Source of the DNA: Hyposmocoma kahamanoa
Lineage: Eukaryota > Arthropoda > Insecta > Lepidoptera > Cosmopterigidae
DNA length: 64,000 bases
Direction: 5' to 3'
Assembly: GCF_003589595.1 (NCBI RefSeq)
Contig: NW_020653718.1
Span: 3,324,291 to 3,388,290, forward strand
Program-made: the position numbers and the translations under genes
In this document: positions 44,373-54,575 of the stretch, piece after piece
Layout of the letters: the number at the start of each line of letters is the position of its first letter
Numbering within the stretch: position 1 is the first letter of the stretch
Notes under the pieces: model-generated
What the model saw: only the letters and a program-made list of their open reading frames with translations
Databases searched by the model: none
What the model was told of the DNA's origin: nothing

Positions 44373-44854
44373 TTGTATAAAGATTTTATACAAAAGTGTT
44401 AAGTACCGTTTAAGAGACGTCCAAACAATAGATAAACTAATATCAACCAGTTATTTACAAGGCAGAATGCTAAAATATGGGCATCCGATGCCATTTGTGA
44501 TCGTTAGTAATCATTTGCATAAATTATTGGCGATTAAAAACAAAATAACACACGCTACTCAACGGCTCGCAGTTTTCATTTTCTGTGTATCACGTTAAAG
44601 AGACTTCCTGGTGTGGCTTTTCAAATTTCTAAATTGCGGTATTTCATGTGTTTTATATGATTTAGATGAGAGTTTAAACAGAAAGGTGATGTTAAAGATT
44701 AATGAACTGCTTCTGATTGGGAATAAAAGGTTAAAAGTCCAAGCGGTTTCATCATAAAGTTTATAATAGGCGTGTTTCAATGAACGAATGAATAATTTTT
44801 TATAGCTCATTAAAAAAAATACGACAAAAAATAATACCATCATAGAAGTATTTC
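44373..44854. other. Unassigned stretch
   Basis: No gene or repeat recognised. Confidence 0.35.
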
Positions 44855-45066
44855 TCCATCGTAACTATTTCTGCCGTAATGTGAGCATTACTGCTTTCCG
44901 GTGTGAAAGGGTAAGAGTGCTGGTGAAATTTCACGCATATGGGACATGTCGACATAAGTCTCAAGATGAAGGGCGCAGTGGCAGTGCCCCTCAGATCTTT
45001 GCGATTTAAAGCTCTGAGTGGCACTGCAACTATTGAATAGCCGCGTCGCTTACCACCAGGTGTCAA
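44855..45066 (+). mobile_element. SINE A copy
   Basis: Sense copy: 'cgtaactatttctgccgtaa', 'ggtaagagtgctggtgaaat', 'cagatctttgcgatttaaag', ending at 'cttaccaccaggtgtcaag'. The extreme 3' tail is missing and the region 'ccaagcag' is deleted. Confidence 0.78.
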
Positions 45067-45722
45067 GTCAGGTCAAATAAAATATATATTTTTTAGATAG
45101 ATGAACTTGTTCTTAACCACTATCGAGCAGAGGTAAGTTCTACTATGGAACGACCTCCCCCAGAATACCCAGTGCAGCTTGCTCAGAGTGATAATCCAGT
45201 CTAAGCGAGACAACAGACAATTTCTAGTCTCCCAAAGACACTGGTATATCCGCGCGCAGATGGAACTTTGCAAGCCATTCGAACCCTGCCTTGTGGAACC
45301 TAAAACCGCAAAATTGGACCCCTTAGCTGTCACTACCCGCTTTTGAAATCGGTAGTGTATTTGGCCGCTGTCGTGGACCACTAGGAGATAGAACCCAACC
45401 CCAAGTTCATGTCCTTAGCTAACGATGGTTCTTTAAGTATCGTTCATTCATCCATTCGTTCTATTTTCTACACGTGTTACACGTCTAAGCTCTGGGAAGA
45501 AAAAAAAACTATGTCTCAGGTCAATCTGTCACAGGTCGCGAAGTGAGTGTCTGAAGTGCAAAGGTTGGTGCAGGGCCTGCATTTGAATTTGTCTGGGCGC
45601 CTATTGATTTTATGTGGTAAAAGTTATAAGCGATTATTAAAATAACAATAAAAATAAATTCTAACGTTTCTCGTAGGTGGCACTGATGGCAAAAACGACA
45701 GTTAAAACCCAATAAAAGATCT
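45067..45722. other. Unassigned stretch with a balanced-composition block
   Basis: 45,090-45,400 has more even base composition and a 102-codon minus-strand frame (45,073-45,381) with no recognised domain. It may be an unidentified repeat. Confidence 0.35.
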
Positions 45723-45805
45723 GCAACAAGCACATAGAAAAATTCGTAAAATCTACTGACTAGATCTATAGCTCAGTAGCTAAGAGGTGGGAATCCTATG
45801 TAAAT
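45723..45805 (+). mobile_element. SINE C-related fragment
   Basis: 'caacaagcacatagaaaaat' and 'tcgtaaaatctactgac' match the SINE C leader; 'ctatagctcagtagctaag' is A-box-like. Truncated before any B-box. Confidence 0.5.
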
Positions 45806-45948
45806 AATTCATGAAAATTACGTTGCTACCCCACAAAACCAGTGAACATTTGTGGATCACGCAAAACAGGAGAGCTTGCGTGGAATATTTTTTCATGCAG
45901 CTCATTTACTCAACCTCCCTCTGTATAAAATTAACGAAAGATTACTAC

Positions 45949-45970
45949 TTTCGGCCACCGAGGCAGTTAA
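45949..45970 (-). mobile_element. SINE B head scrap
   Basis: 'tttcggccaccgaggcagtt' is the 5' end of SINE B on the minus strand. Confidence 0.45.
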
Positions 45971-46157
45971 AATTTTGTGTAATTAGTAAGTGCACTTGAG
46001 TGTACATCATGTACAGTTGGTGCCCTAAGATATTTGACCATAACAGACCTTTTAGATCTCAGAGCATGTCCAACAGAAAAATGTTAAGGGAATTTAAACC
46101 TTATAATACAAAAGATATTATGGAGTTTTGTTTAAAAATTATCTTAATTTAGCCAAT

Positions 46158-46412
46158 CGTCTGTGAACAGGCAACCGGTACTATCTCAATTTTGATAACT
46201 TTACAGGATGAGGAAAAAACTTATTTGCGTTTATATAGCATCTAGTTTATTAAATAAAAATACATATTTTTTTATATAACATTTTTATTACACAGGTTAT
46301 TAAAAACAATGGAATTTCTTGCAACGCTGCGGAGTATGAAACAGTATAAAATGGTAATAAAAAGTGAAATCTTAAGAAAATTGAGATAGTACCGGTTGCC
46401 AGTTCACAGTCG
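46158..46412. mobile_element. TIR-bearing element (MITE candidate)
   Basis: The left end reads 'ctgtgaacaggcaaccggta' and 'ctatctcaattttgataa'; the reverse complement of the right end reads 'ctgtgaactggcaaccggta' and 'ctatctcaattttcttaa'. Inverted arms of about 35 bp, one mismatch in the first 33. Element about 255 bp, AT-rich interior, no coding frame. No target duplication found. Confidence 0.72.
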
Positions 46413-46524
46413 CAAGACTACATTTCATCAAAAAAACTGCAGGAAGTCGTACTAAAATCAATTAAACAACTCTCAAGGTGAAGTTTGTTTAACACTTCTT
46501 TACTGACTGTACAGTTGCCTTACT

Positions 46525-46587
46525 GAACGAACCCGGGAGCTCTGCGTGGCAGACCAGCATTGTAACCTTTCGGCCATAAAGGCAGTC
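46525..46587 (-). mobile_element. SINE B head fragment
   Basis: 'gaacccgggagctctgcgtg' and 'gtaacctttcggccataaag' match the minus-strand SINE B head. Confidence 0.65.
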
Positions 46588-47139
46588 AAAACTACGTAAA
46601 TTACAAAGTCGCTACAGCTTCTCTCACATGCCACAATACATCCTTTCCTATTCTTCAACACAGCGTATGCAAATGCGCTCCTCAAAATTTATACACCGTC
46701 GACTAGTAACGTTTTTTACGTCTTTTGTCCTACGTGTTTTGATAGTACGCGGCAGCATTCCTGATTCGTGATGCAAACGTGGCAACACTGGCTACGCCTT
46801 TCTTAATACGCCTCTTTGTTTAGTTGAATTTGTATGCCTTGATAGTCCAATTGGGTTAACCCAGAATGTTCGTATTGTAAGTACGAGGTTACATTGAATT
46901 CTTTTAGATTGAAAGGGGTTCTGGGTTAGAAAAGAATCTAAAAGCTTTATTTCCCTGCAAAACCTTACACTCGTAGATGAGGTTCTTTGACGTATGTATG
47001 ACGTCACCAAACTTACAAGTCCGTTTGCTTCAAATTTTTTTAGAAAAGGCTACAAAGTGCCAGGTTAATTGTAAATGGCGGCACTATGAGTACAATAAAC
47101 TATAAGATAGGTCCAGGTTGTTACCACAATACAATTTTT
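46588..47139. other. Unassigned stretch with a segment shared with 49.75 kb
   Basis: 46,965-47,030 carries 'cactcgtagatgaggttctt', 'tgacgtatgtatgac' and 'agtccgtttgcttcaa', the reverse complement of 49,750-49,825. A dispersed repeat of unknown class. Confidence 0.5.
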
Positions 47140-47395
47140 TAATGGTTGATTTTGCTATTCTCCAATTCAAGGCGTTTTTCTCTCTCAATATACTTTGAGT
47201 AGTGAGAACCGATTTTTATTATCTCCTGTGTCGAGTCCCGTATAGTGGCGAACTAGGGGATGAATACGGGTTTGCGCACTTTCCGGTAACCGATTTCAAT
47301 AAAACTTGGTACTTTTCCTCGTCCACGTACTTTTGAGGTCAGTTTTTTTAGTAGGTACTGTGTACTGAGATTATTTATAATTTGTTACGTAATTT
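47140..47395 (+). repeat. Repeat R copy
   Basis: 'gaaccgatttttattatctc', 'gcgaactaggggatgaatac', 'ccgatttcaataaaacttgg' and the end 'taggtactgtgtactgagat'. It is a near mirror of the minus-strand segment at 19,985-20,200. Confidence 0.65.
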
Positions 47396-47440
47396 TTTGA
47401 TTATATAATTTTTTTCTGCGCAAAACGCATTTACATCTTA

Positions 47441-47621
47441 GAGCGATGCCATACTGGCGTTGCGTCGTTGCAACGACGAACGGTATGATATTAGCGTATT
47501 AAATTGCTTGCGGTGGCGCGCCGCTTCAACGCAGCATGTGCCATGTCGTTCTGACTTATATGGAGTACCTACAACGTAGCGTCACATCACAACGCCGCAA
47601 AGCGTCCTGTGGCATCGCTCT
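47441..47621. mobile_element. GC-rich TIR element (hAT-like MITE candidate)
   Basis: Ends are inverted: the left is 'agagcgatgccatactggcg', and the reverse complement of the right is 'agagcgatgccacaggacgc'. The 181-bp element is GC-rich, with many 'cgttgc'/'gcaacg' blocks that can pair internally. Terminal 'agagcgatgcc' resembles hAT-derived MITEs I recall from insects, but no 8-bp duplication is evident. Confidence 0.62.
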
Positions 47622-48956
47622 CTTGTTCTGATGTTGTTCTTATGAATATAACTTGTATCCGAAGTTAATTTCTTTATTCAAATTCCTTTTATTTGCCATC
47701 ACAAAAAAACATGTAACGTAGAAATAAAAAATCTACATATAAATAGTAACTGACAACACAAAACTATATCTATGGTCACACATGTGTGGCGAGGTTTCTG
47801 AGCTCACTATATGCTATGAAAACTTGGTTTGCACAGTACTAATTTTCAGCCAGAAGCTATTTATTATTTAAGACTTTGTAATTGGAGTTCGTAGATTTAG
47901 GTATTATATATTTTTTATTATCTATACCGTCTAATAAAGCTTTTTTGTTCTACAAGTACTCCCGCTTTACATTCTTTACCCTTCCTTTTATTAATACTAA
48001 CATTTAGACAAAGAAGTAAGAGCGTGAGTTATACGCATGCGCAGACTGATAACGCGGGAAATAATGCGCCCGCGCCGGTTCAATACAACGTGCTAGAACA
48101 GGGAATAGAGCTTAGAATGCATTAGAAATGGCAGATTATTTTTAGTTATAAATTGTAAATAATTATCTAATGTTTTCGGTAAAGTAAGACACTGGCCCAA
48201 TAGTGAAATGTATGTAAATGAGTTCACAAACGTGCTTACATAGTTAATTAAATCAAATGTGGTTCAGGATAATACAATTCCTTATCACGAAACCATAATA
48301 TTTAGTAGTTCTCCGCTGAATATACGCCATTTAAATTAAAAAGCAACTCACATTCACAACCAAAACTGGGAAATTCTTTTCTAAAACCTTCGTCGTCATT
48401 TCGCCATTGTGAATATCAACACGCATTAATGACTTTTATTTCTTTAAATAATCCCATGCCTATCGGTGGAACGTCCACATCTTTTACGAATGTCACTAAT
48501 CCGGCATCAAGAAACAGCATAAACAAAAAACATCTAACGGTTTTTAGGTCTAGTCTAACAAGCAAGGTACAGCACAAGCTTACCCAACTGCATAGGTAAT
48601 AATTAATATTCTAGCTTTAATTTACGTGCTAGTGCTTGCGCGTTAGTGCGCCCGGATCTCAGTGTGGTCGGTGTCTGACGCCTCACTACGCCCAAGTAAC
48701 GCGCAGCGACGTGAGTCGACTCCATATTTGCATAACACAATTTTGTACCTTAATAATGGGAAAATAGAGATGAATATGACGTGTCGCGTCGCTTCGACTG
48801 TGCGCCAATGTGAGTTGAGCCTTACAGTGAATGTTTAAACGTGGAAGTTAACTGCGCGTGTGGTAAATATTTTGTAATATAATATAGTTTAAAAATATAT
48901 ATATTAAAAAATATACGTGATCGACTTCCATTTTTATCAATTGAACAAGTTTAGAA
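47622..48956. other. Unassigned stretch
   Basis: Two GC-richer patches (48,040-48,085 and 48,640-48,730) match no repeat here. An (AT)n run lies at about 48,893-48,912. No gene recognised. Confidence 0.4.
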
Positions 48957-49186
48957 GCAGTAGAGATTCTTGTGAAAAAGTTGATCCAGGAAAGTACTGC
49001 CACCTTACCTATTTCTGCCGCCAAGCGGTAGTGTAAGCATTACTGTGGAACTTGAAACTTATGTCTCAGAGTGACAGTGTCCCTCAGAAGCTCTAAATGG
49101 CACTGCTACTGCTATGAACAGGAATGTCGCTTACCACCAGGTAAACGACTTGTTCGTTCCGTCACTTGATATCATAAAAATCAAGC
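48957..49186 (+). mobile_element. SINE A copy with two internal deletions
   Basis: Sense copy: 'agcagtagagattcttgtga', 'tttctgccgccaagcggt', 'gctatgaacaggaatgtcgc', ending 'cgttccgtcacttgatatca' and 'taaaaatcaag'. Missing parts lie after 'cattactgtgg' and around 'agatctttgcgat'. Confidence 0.8.
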
Positions 49187-50695
49187 TTCTTTTAGAAATA
49201 AAAAGCAACAGAAAAATAATAGTTCGGCTTTTCTATTCAATACCAATATCAATACTGTAAACATCTCAATTCTAAGTCTGTTCTAGAAATTTCGAAACAC
49301 AACACGGTACGTCCCTTAGGTACCACAGTAAACGTAAAATGTGAGAGTGGGCGACCAAATAACAAGATTTTGTCGTTTAAACTACAATTCCCTAACTACA
49401 TATAACGCTGTTATCGTGGAAGATGCTATCTGTTTCTACGCGTTTCGTAGATCGTGCCTGGCTCTATTGGAACTATCTATATGGTAAAACGATTTATTTT
49501 TGTAGTAAACCTATTTCATACCATAGACTTTTTAAGCAACTTTCTTCATCATATAGTTCCCTAAAAAATCGCTAGATGGCATTGACCGCTTATTATGTGA
49601 TTTCTGCGTCATGATGTTAAGATTTTTCTTCGAATGTTGACTGTCTCAACTGATTTTGAATAGGGAAAAGAAACATCTGATAGTTTATTGTACTCGTAGT
49701 ACTGCCAGATACAATTAACCAGGCACTTTGTAGTCTTTTCAAATAATACTTGAAGCAAACGGACTCGCATGTTTTTCAATTTAGTATCATACATACGTCA
49801 AAGAACCTCATCTACGAGTGTAAAGATATGGACAAGGCTGTGCACGTGTCGACAATGTCAATATATGAATTTCTTGTTGTTTTCGATCTAAAATTGCGTG
49901 TATTGTTTTTTCCAAACAATGTTTCATCAACAAATTAGTAAGCCATGGTATCTCTAATCAGCTTGAAATGTGGACTTTTTTGAAATTACTCCTTGGTGAC
50001 AAAAATAAGTACAGTCTCATTCAACTCTTACATACGGAGCTGCAATGCAAAAAAAAAGCTTCAAAAAGGTTCATTAGTGTATACTAAAGGCCCAAGTTCA
50101 CTTCTCGTCGACGAGAATTGAACTTGGGCCATCATCACAGAAAGCAAAATATATGTTTTTAACCACAACCTATCTTGATCACAGTATACATTTATTTCTT
50201 AACAATTCCTTCATATCCCGTTTCATTTCAATTTATATAAAACAAACTCAACAAAAACAGACTAACCTCTTCTAGTATATAATTCACGTCTACCCAGTTA
50301 CAGGTACTATGACAGATTTATGCCCAAACACTACCGCGTAGCGCAAATCACAATTTCCTATGAAAAACAACCTTATCACCAATAAATAAGGTTGAGAGAT
50401 TATTTAGAATAACGAGCGAGATGTAATTTATAAGTATAATACTTTGGCATGATGTATTTGAAAGTAAATTTCAGTTTTCCGCAAGTTTGTATCGAGAGAC
50501 TTGCAATTTAGGGAAGTGGGTTTATAAAGTTTCCTAAAGCATCTTGAATAGAAAAAAAATTTGCAAGACATTATGGTGTGATTATTTTATGGCTGTAATC
50601 CTTTCATATGAGGTTGGACACTTTCGGTGTTTGTAGTCCATAAAACGCATTTAAAAAAAAGCCAATAAAATTGTAGTTAAACTTGTTTCTCACAT
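49187..50695. other. Unassigned stretch with a 42-bp palindrome
   Basis: Contains the shared segment at 49,750-49,825 (inverted copy at 46,965-47,030) and a near-perfect 42-bp palindrome at 50,089-50,130. Short frames show no domain. Confidence 0.45.
50089..50130. repeat. 42-bp near-perfect palindrome
   Basis: Arms 'ggcccaagttca' and 'tgaacttgggcc' surround a perfect 16-bp core 'ttctcgtcgacgagaa'. One mismatched pair in 21. It has no spacer, so it could extrude as a cruciform, or it may be a collapsed remnant of two TIRs. Confidence 0.88.
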
Positions 50696-50973
50696 CATTG
50701 ACTTACAAATAAATGGACGACGGGTGTAATACAAAAACCACGAAAAAAATGTCCCAAGTCAACCTATTTAAACGTAGTGACATGTAAAGGAATATGAAAA
50801 AGCTAAAACGTTGAATTTAAATTGCAATGTCATCGCAGTACTGTCTAATTTTGCTTGCTTCGCTGTCAGTCGAACAAACGAAGACTAAAGCGTGAATGAC
50901 TACGATTTTAACGCCCTATAAGTTCGGACACTTTTTAGCGCGGACCCGACGTCCATATAATTGTAAGTCAATG
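50696..50973. mobile_element. Young MITE, copy 2 (8-bp target duplication)
   Basis: 278-bp copy of the element at 29,687, in the same orientation. It is flanked by a perfect 8-bp duplication 'tctcacat' (50,688-50,695 and 50,974-50,981), different from that of copy 1, so the two are independent transpositions rather than a segmental duplication. Differences from copy 1: three substitutions and the absence of 8 bp ('gctctgta'). Confidence 0.93.
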
Positions 50974-51566
50974 TCTCACATAGATAAATTGGATGCAAAT
51001 GGCTCACTTCAATTTCGTTTTAAATCTCGCGGGACATTTGTGCGATTGCCAATAATGCGTAGAAATTTGCGTGTATTATGTTGGCATCACTGCGTTTCAA
51101 TATTCGTGTGATCACCGAGATCATGGCTGCTTCCGAATTCCTATGTGACGCATTTGGATCGAAATATTCGTGTTTGTCATTAGATATCAGATTTGTGTCT
51201 TTACAAACTTTCACAAATGCCACGATATTTATTTCCTCTAACTCAAGACTCAACAAAATATTCGAAAAAATCTTAAAGGAAAGACAGAATAAATTCGCAA
51301 TTAACGTCAATGAAGTATCGCATTTTATCGATACTGTTATTGGTGCTTTTACCTTACCGGATTTTAAGGTTAATTAAGGTTTTTAATACCACATCAAGAT
51401 TTTCGACATTATTAAAATCCAATGCCTAACGCCAAAATTTCAATCGTGGTCTTTATTTTCTTAAAAACTGAGCCATTTTCTTTGAGAAATAAAAATTAAC
51501 ATTGCAATACGCTATAACAAAAGAATATGCTTTCGGTCACCTGTAATCTTTTTTTAATTAACGATA
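50974..51566. other. Unassigned stretch with opposed open frames
   Basis: 51,078-51,377 (plus, 99 codons) and 51,020-51,310 (minus, 96 codons) overlap almost fully; neither shows a domain I recognise. Base composition is slightly more balanced than average. It could be a remnant of a gene or element. Confidence 0.35.
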
Positions 51567-51735
51567 TCTGTGGTCGAGTGGCTTGCATACCAGTTTTCAT
51601 GGTGTCGCTATCTCTGAGGTTCGATCCCCGGGTAACTTTTCTATATTGTCTCGGGTCTGGATGTTTATGGTACCGTACCATCGTGGTTTTCGATTTCCAT
51701 AACACAAGCTTTAGTTACTTACTTTGGGAATAGAG
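51567..51735 (+). mobile_element. SINE E copy
   Basis: tRNA-like head 'tgtggtcgagtggcttgcat' (A-box region) and 'ggttcgatccccgggtaac' (B-box region), then 'tttctatattgtctcgggtc' and 'aacacaagctttagttactt'. Inverted relative of 62,600-62,808. Confidence 0.72.
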
Positions 51736-52020
51736 TGTTCAGGAACCAAACTCTTCCATCTCCTTCACTCGCATCAGTCTCCTCGTTCATGCCCGTTCAT
51801 TTCGTTTAACCTGACATTATTTAGAGACATCCTCTCTAATCAAGAAAAGTACGCCGTGATCTACCTTTCCCACGTTTCCATTCACGTTCGCTCTGTAATT
51901 TTGAGCCGACAATCCACTCACACCCATCCTTTCAACATTACCAAAACATAAAAGCATTTTCTTTTCTACCTTGGCCACTAACATCGTCCTTCACACCACA
52001 ACTTATAAATAAAGTTTTAC
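51736..52020 (+). repeat. Dispersed repeat F, adjacent to SINE E
   Basis: 'ctgacattatttagagacat' and 'cctctctaatcaagaaaag', then 'cccacgtttccattcacg'. The reverse complement is at 63,298-63,480 ('ttcttgattagagaggatg', 'tctctaaagaatgtcag'). C/T-rich on the plus strand. May be the 3' continuation of the SINE E-bearing element. Confidence 0.5.
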
Positions 52021-52794
52021 GTCAAAATTGTTACTTACTTTCACCCGTTCTAAACGTAAGGACTGTGATGAAACTGGTATTCCTAGTGACTAAACCAAAA
52101 CTTTTTTATCTTATTATTTAAATGTCTTTAACATCACAAAGATTTTATTAAACAACCAATGTTTGTTGATGTCTTTCGTTGATGCGGTGTGGCGACAATC
52201 GAGGATGACAACGCTTGAATTTTTGGTTATTTGTTCTCAAATCCAACAGATGTTTAACCTCATGATGGTTGAACTAAACAATATCGACAACCAGTGAAAA
52301 TCAAATTAGTAATTGATTGAAATAACAGTGAAACATAAATAAAAAGCAATATCGCCGCCGGCGCAACCTCTAGCGAAATTATAAGCCCTTGTGGAATAAC
52401 TACACTCTACTCCGACAATGCATAGTAACTTTAACCGTTTGAGGATAAATTTTTACTGCTAGCCTACTATAAGTTAGTAGTTAAGGAAATTCTTAACTAT
52501 TATTTCAGTAACGGAATCATGAATTATTTGTCGGCATTTGCAAACGTTTACTAGTCACACTAATAGTACCCTTTTATGTTTATTTAAGAAATGAAAATCA
52601 ATTTAATTGGTATTTCCATTTTTATATGTCTCACTGCTGTATTATATAGGAAATGTTGTTGCAAATGTAACAGCGTTGGTAGCTAAGAGAAAGATAGGTT
52701 GCTAGGTCGACAGTTCGTGTTCCTGTTGTGCTACGTACTTATGATTTTTGTATTGCAAAGTTAAAGTAATATGACGGAAAACATCATCAAGGTT
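52021..52794. other. Unassigned stretch
   Basis: 52,670-52,735 ('gttggtagctaagagaaag', 'gtcgacagttcgtgttcc') looks like a decayed tRNA-like head. Nothing else recognised. Confidence 0.35.
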
Positions 52795-53448
52795 CACAAC
52801 TTCTGGAAACCGTGAGAAGCCGCACTAAGCATGAAGTGAAGCTGTACTTATTAAAGGGATACGACAACAAACTAAATTATTTTCAAATGTGCACCCTTCA
52901 ACGTCGCCGCTGGATTGCCGATCAAGTTTTTCTATACCGTTTGATTTCGGGGCAAATTGATTGCCCTAAACTTTTATTGCAACTTCGGTTTATTCCTCGT
53001 CGCAACGCCAGGCTAAGTAATTACCGTCCGTTTAATATCAAACAATTCAGAACTAATGTTGCTTCCAATGCTATTTTCAACAGAATTTGCCGTGAGTACA
53101 ATAAATTGCATACAAACGCAGGTCCTTTGGAATTGTTTTTTTTTTTGTTTTGATTAAATAAATTTAAAACTTTATTATATAACTGCTTAGACTGAAAATT
53201 CTGTAACTTTACAATTTAGTTTGAACACATTTACGTTATTTGCTTTGAATAGTCATATATGTATCCATTTGTTTGTATGTAACATTACACACAGAAACGC
53301 TTGTGATACTATGTTATATGTGCATGCTGTATTTGCCTATTATTGGGTTTACATTCGAGTAAATACTACAGATATTTCTGCAGTTCTATCTTATGTCCAT
53401 GTTTATTAGTGTATTTCTGTTGGCGAATCTAATAAATAAATAAATAAG
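52795..53448 (+). mobile_element. 5'-truncated non-LTR retrotransposon, ORF2 end plus 3' UTR
   Basis: Coding end at 52,795-53,153: 'CTLQRRRWIADQVFLYRLI', 'GQIDCPKLLLQL', 'IFNRICREYNKL'. This matches the C-terminal pattern '..RR...D..FLYKL..G.ID.P.LL' of Jockey/CR1-type reverse transcriptases. The protein runs into a T-rich stretch and stops at 53,151. A 3' UTR of about 295 bp follows and ends 'gttggcgaatc' with (TAAA)n at about 53,430-53,446, a typical non-LTR 3' end. Neither the endonuclease nor the RT catalytic core is present. Confidence 0.78.
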
Positions 53449-53690
53449 TCCATTTGCGTACGCTACAACCGTACAAATGACAGTACAACATTTGTACTCG
53501 TCATATTTAGGTTTTTTGTTTTTCTTTTCTGTTTTGTCCTATTTCATGTTGTTTATTTTAGTTTTTTGTATTTTTTATTTTGTTTATTTATTCTTTTTAT
53601 TTTTCAGTATTGTCAATTTTTTTTATGTATCTATGTGTTGTGGTATTGCAATAAATATCTAGTCCATTCTATTCTATTCTAAATATAAGC
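53449..53690 (+). mobile_element. Second LINE 3' UTR with (ATTCT)n tail
   Basis: T-rich sequence ending 'ttgtggtattgcaataaata' and 'tctagtcc', then a short 'attctattctattct' tail. The tail repeat and lack of coding sequence suggest a 3' UTR remnant inserted at, or next to, the previous LINE tail. Confidence 0.5.
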
Positions 53691-53726
53691 CAAGAAGTGG
53701 TTACAGAAACATGGAACACTTTTTAC

Positions 53727-53942
53727 ATGATACCAAATGACAAGCCCACAAATCGCAAAGATCTGAGGACCACTACGCCCGTCACTATGAAATATAAAGT
53801 TAACGAGTCGTTTTCGCCTGTACAGGTGCTGTACAGGCAAAGAAACTGGCGGTGCTTGTGAAACCACAGGTTAGGTGAACCCTTCAAAAACGGGTCACAA
53901 TAATGCTCAAATTACTGTTTGATGGCATAAATAGGTATACTG
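53727..53942 (-). mobile_element. SINE A copy
   Basis: Minus-strand copy: 'gataccaaatgacaag', 'aaatcgcaaagatctgagga', 'acgcccgtcactatgaaata', 'caataatgctcaaattactg'. It has small duplications ('gtacaggtgctgtacagg') and is moderately diverged. Confidence 0.72.
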
Positions 53943-54429
53943 ACAATTCATACCTAGATATAGACAATTATGATAATGATAAAACAACTGACTAGATTTT
54001 ATCGTTTTCTGGAACAGGTGTGGACAAGACACGTTGCTGACTGAACGATTTTTATACTTCCATAACTTCAAGTTTATTTGGTCTTGCCAATTAGAACGAT
54101 CGTAAAGTCCGCCGCCATTACGGGAGGTCCTTTTTTATCGTGGAAACATACGATTGGAAACCATAACGAGCTTTGTTCTTAAGTCTACGTTACAAAAAAT
54201 AATAATTGTAAACGTAGCCTAAAGTTTTTAGCACAGTGGTTCGCATATATGATTAATATGGAAAAAAACGTTTGTAATACTTACTATGACTAACTATCAC
54301 TGCATGTCATCCTAACAAAAATAATCACAGAGCTCAAACAATAAGTTCCCAAGCATTAGAGCTCTACTCCAAACAATAATGTGAGGGTTACTACGTTCCA
54401 TTTTTGTTGGTTGCTATTTTATTTTTTTT
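53943..54429. other. Unassigned stretch
   Basis: No gene or repeat recognised. Confidence 0.35.
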
Positions 54430-54575
54430 ATAATGTCAAGTGACTGGACGAACAAGTCGTGCGCCTGATGGTAAACTATACGCCTGTCCATAACAGTTGC
54501 AGTATCCTCAGAGCTTTAAATCGCAATGATCTTAGGGGCACTGCCTGCGCCCGTCACCCTGGGACATAGTTAACA
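54430..54575 (-). mobile_element. SINE A 3' part
   Basis: 'aatgtcaagtgactggacga', 'cgcctgatggtaaactatac', 'gcgcccgtcaccctgggac'. The rest of the body is missing. Confidence 0.78.

Noticed and set aside
45073..45381. 102-codon minus-strand frame as a gene or element fragment
   Set aside because: No domain recognised and no second copy in the window. Kept only as an unassigned block.
29687..50973. Segmental duplication linking 29.7 and 50.7 kb
   Set aside because: Similarity stops exactly at the inverted ends, and each copy has its own 8-bp target duplication, so transposition explains it.
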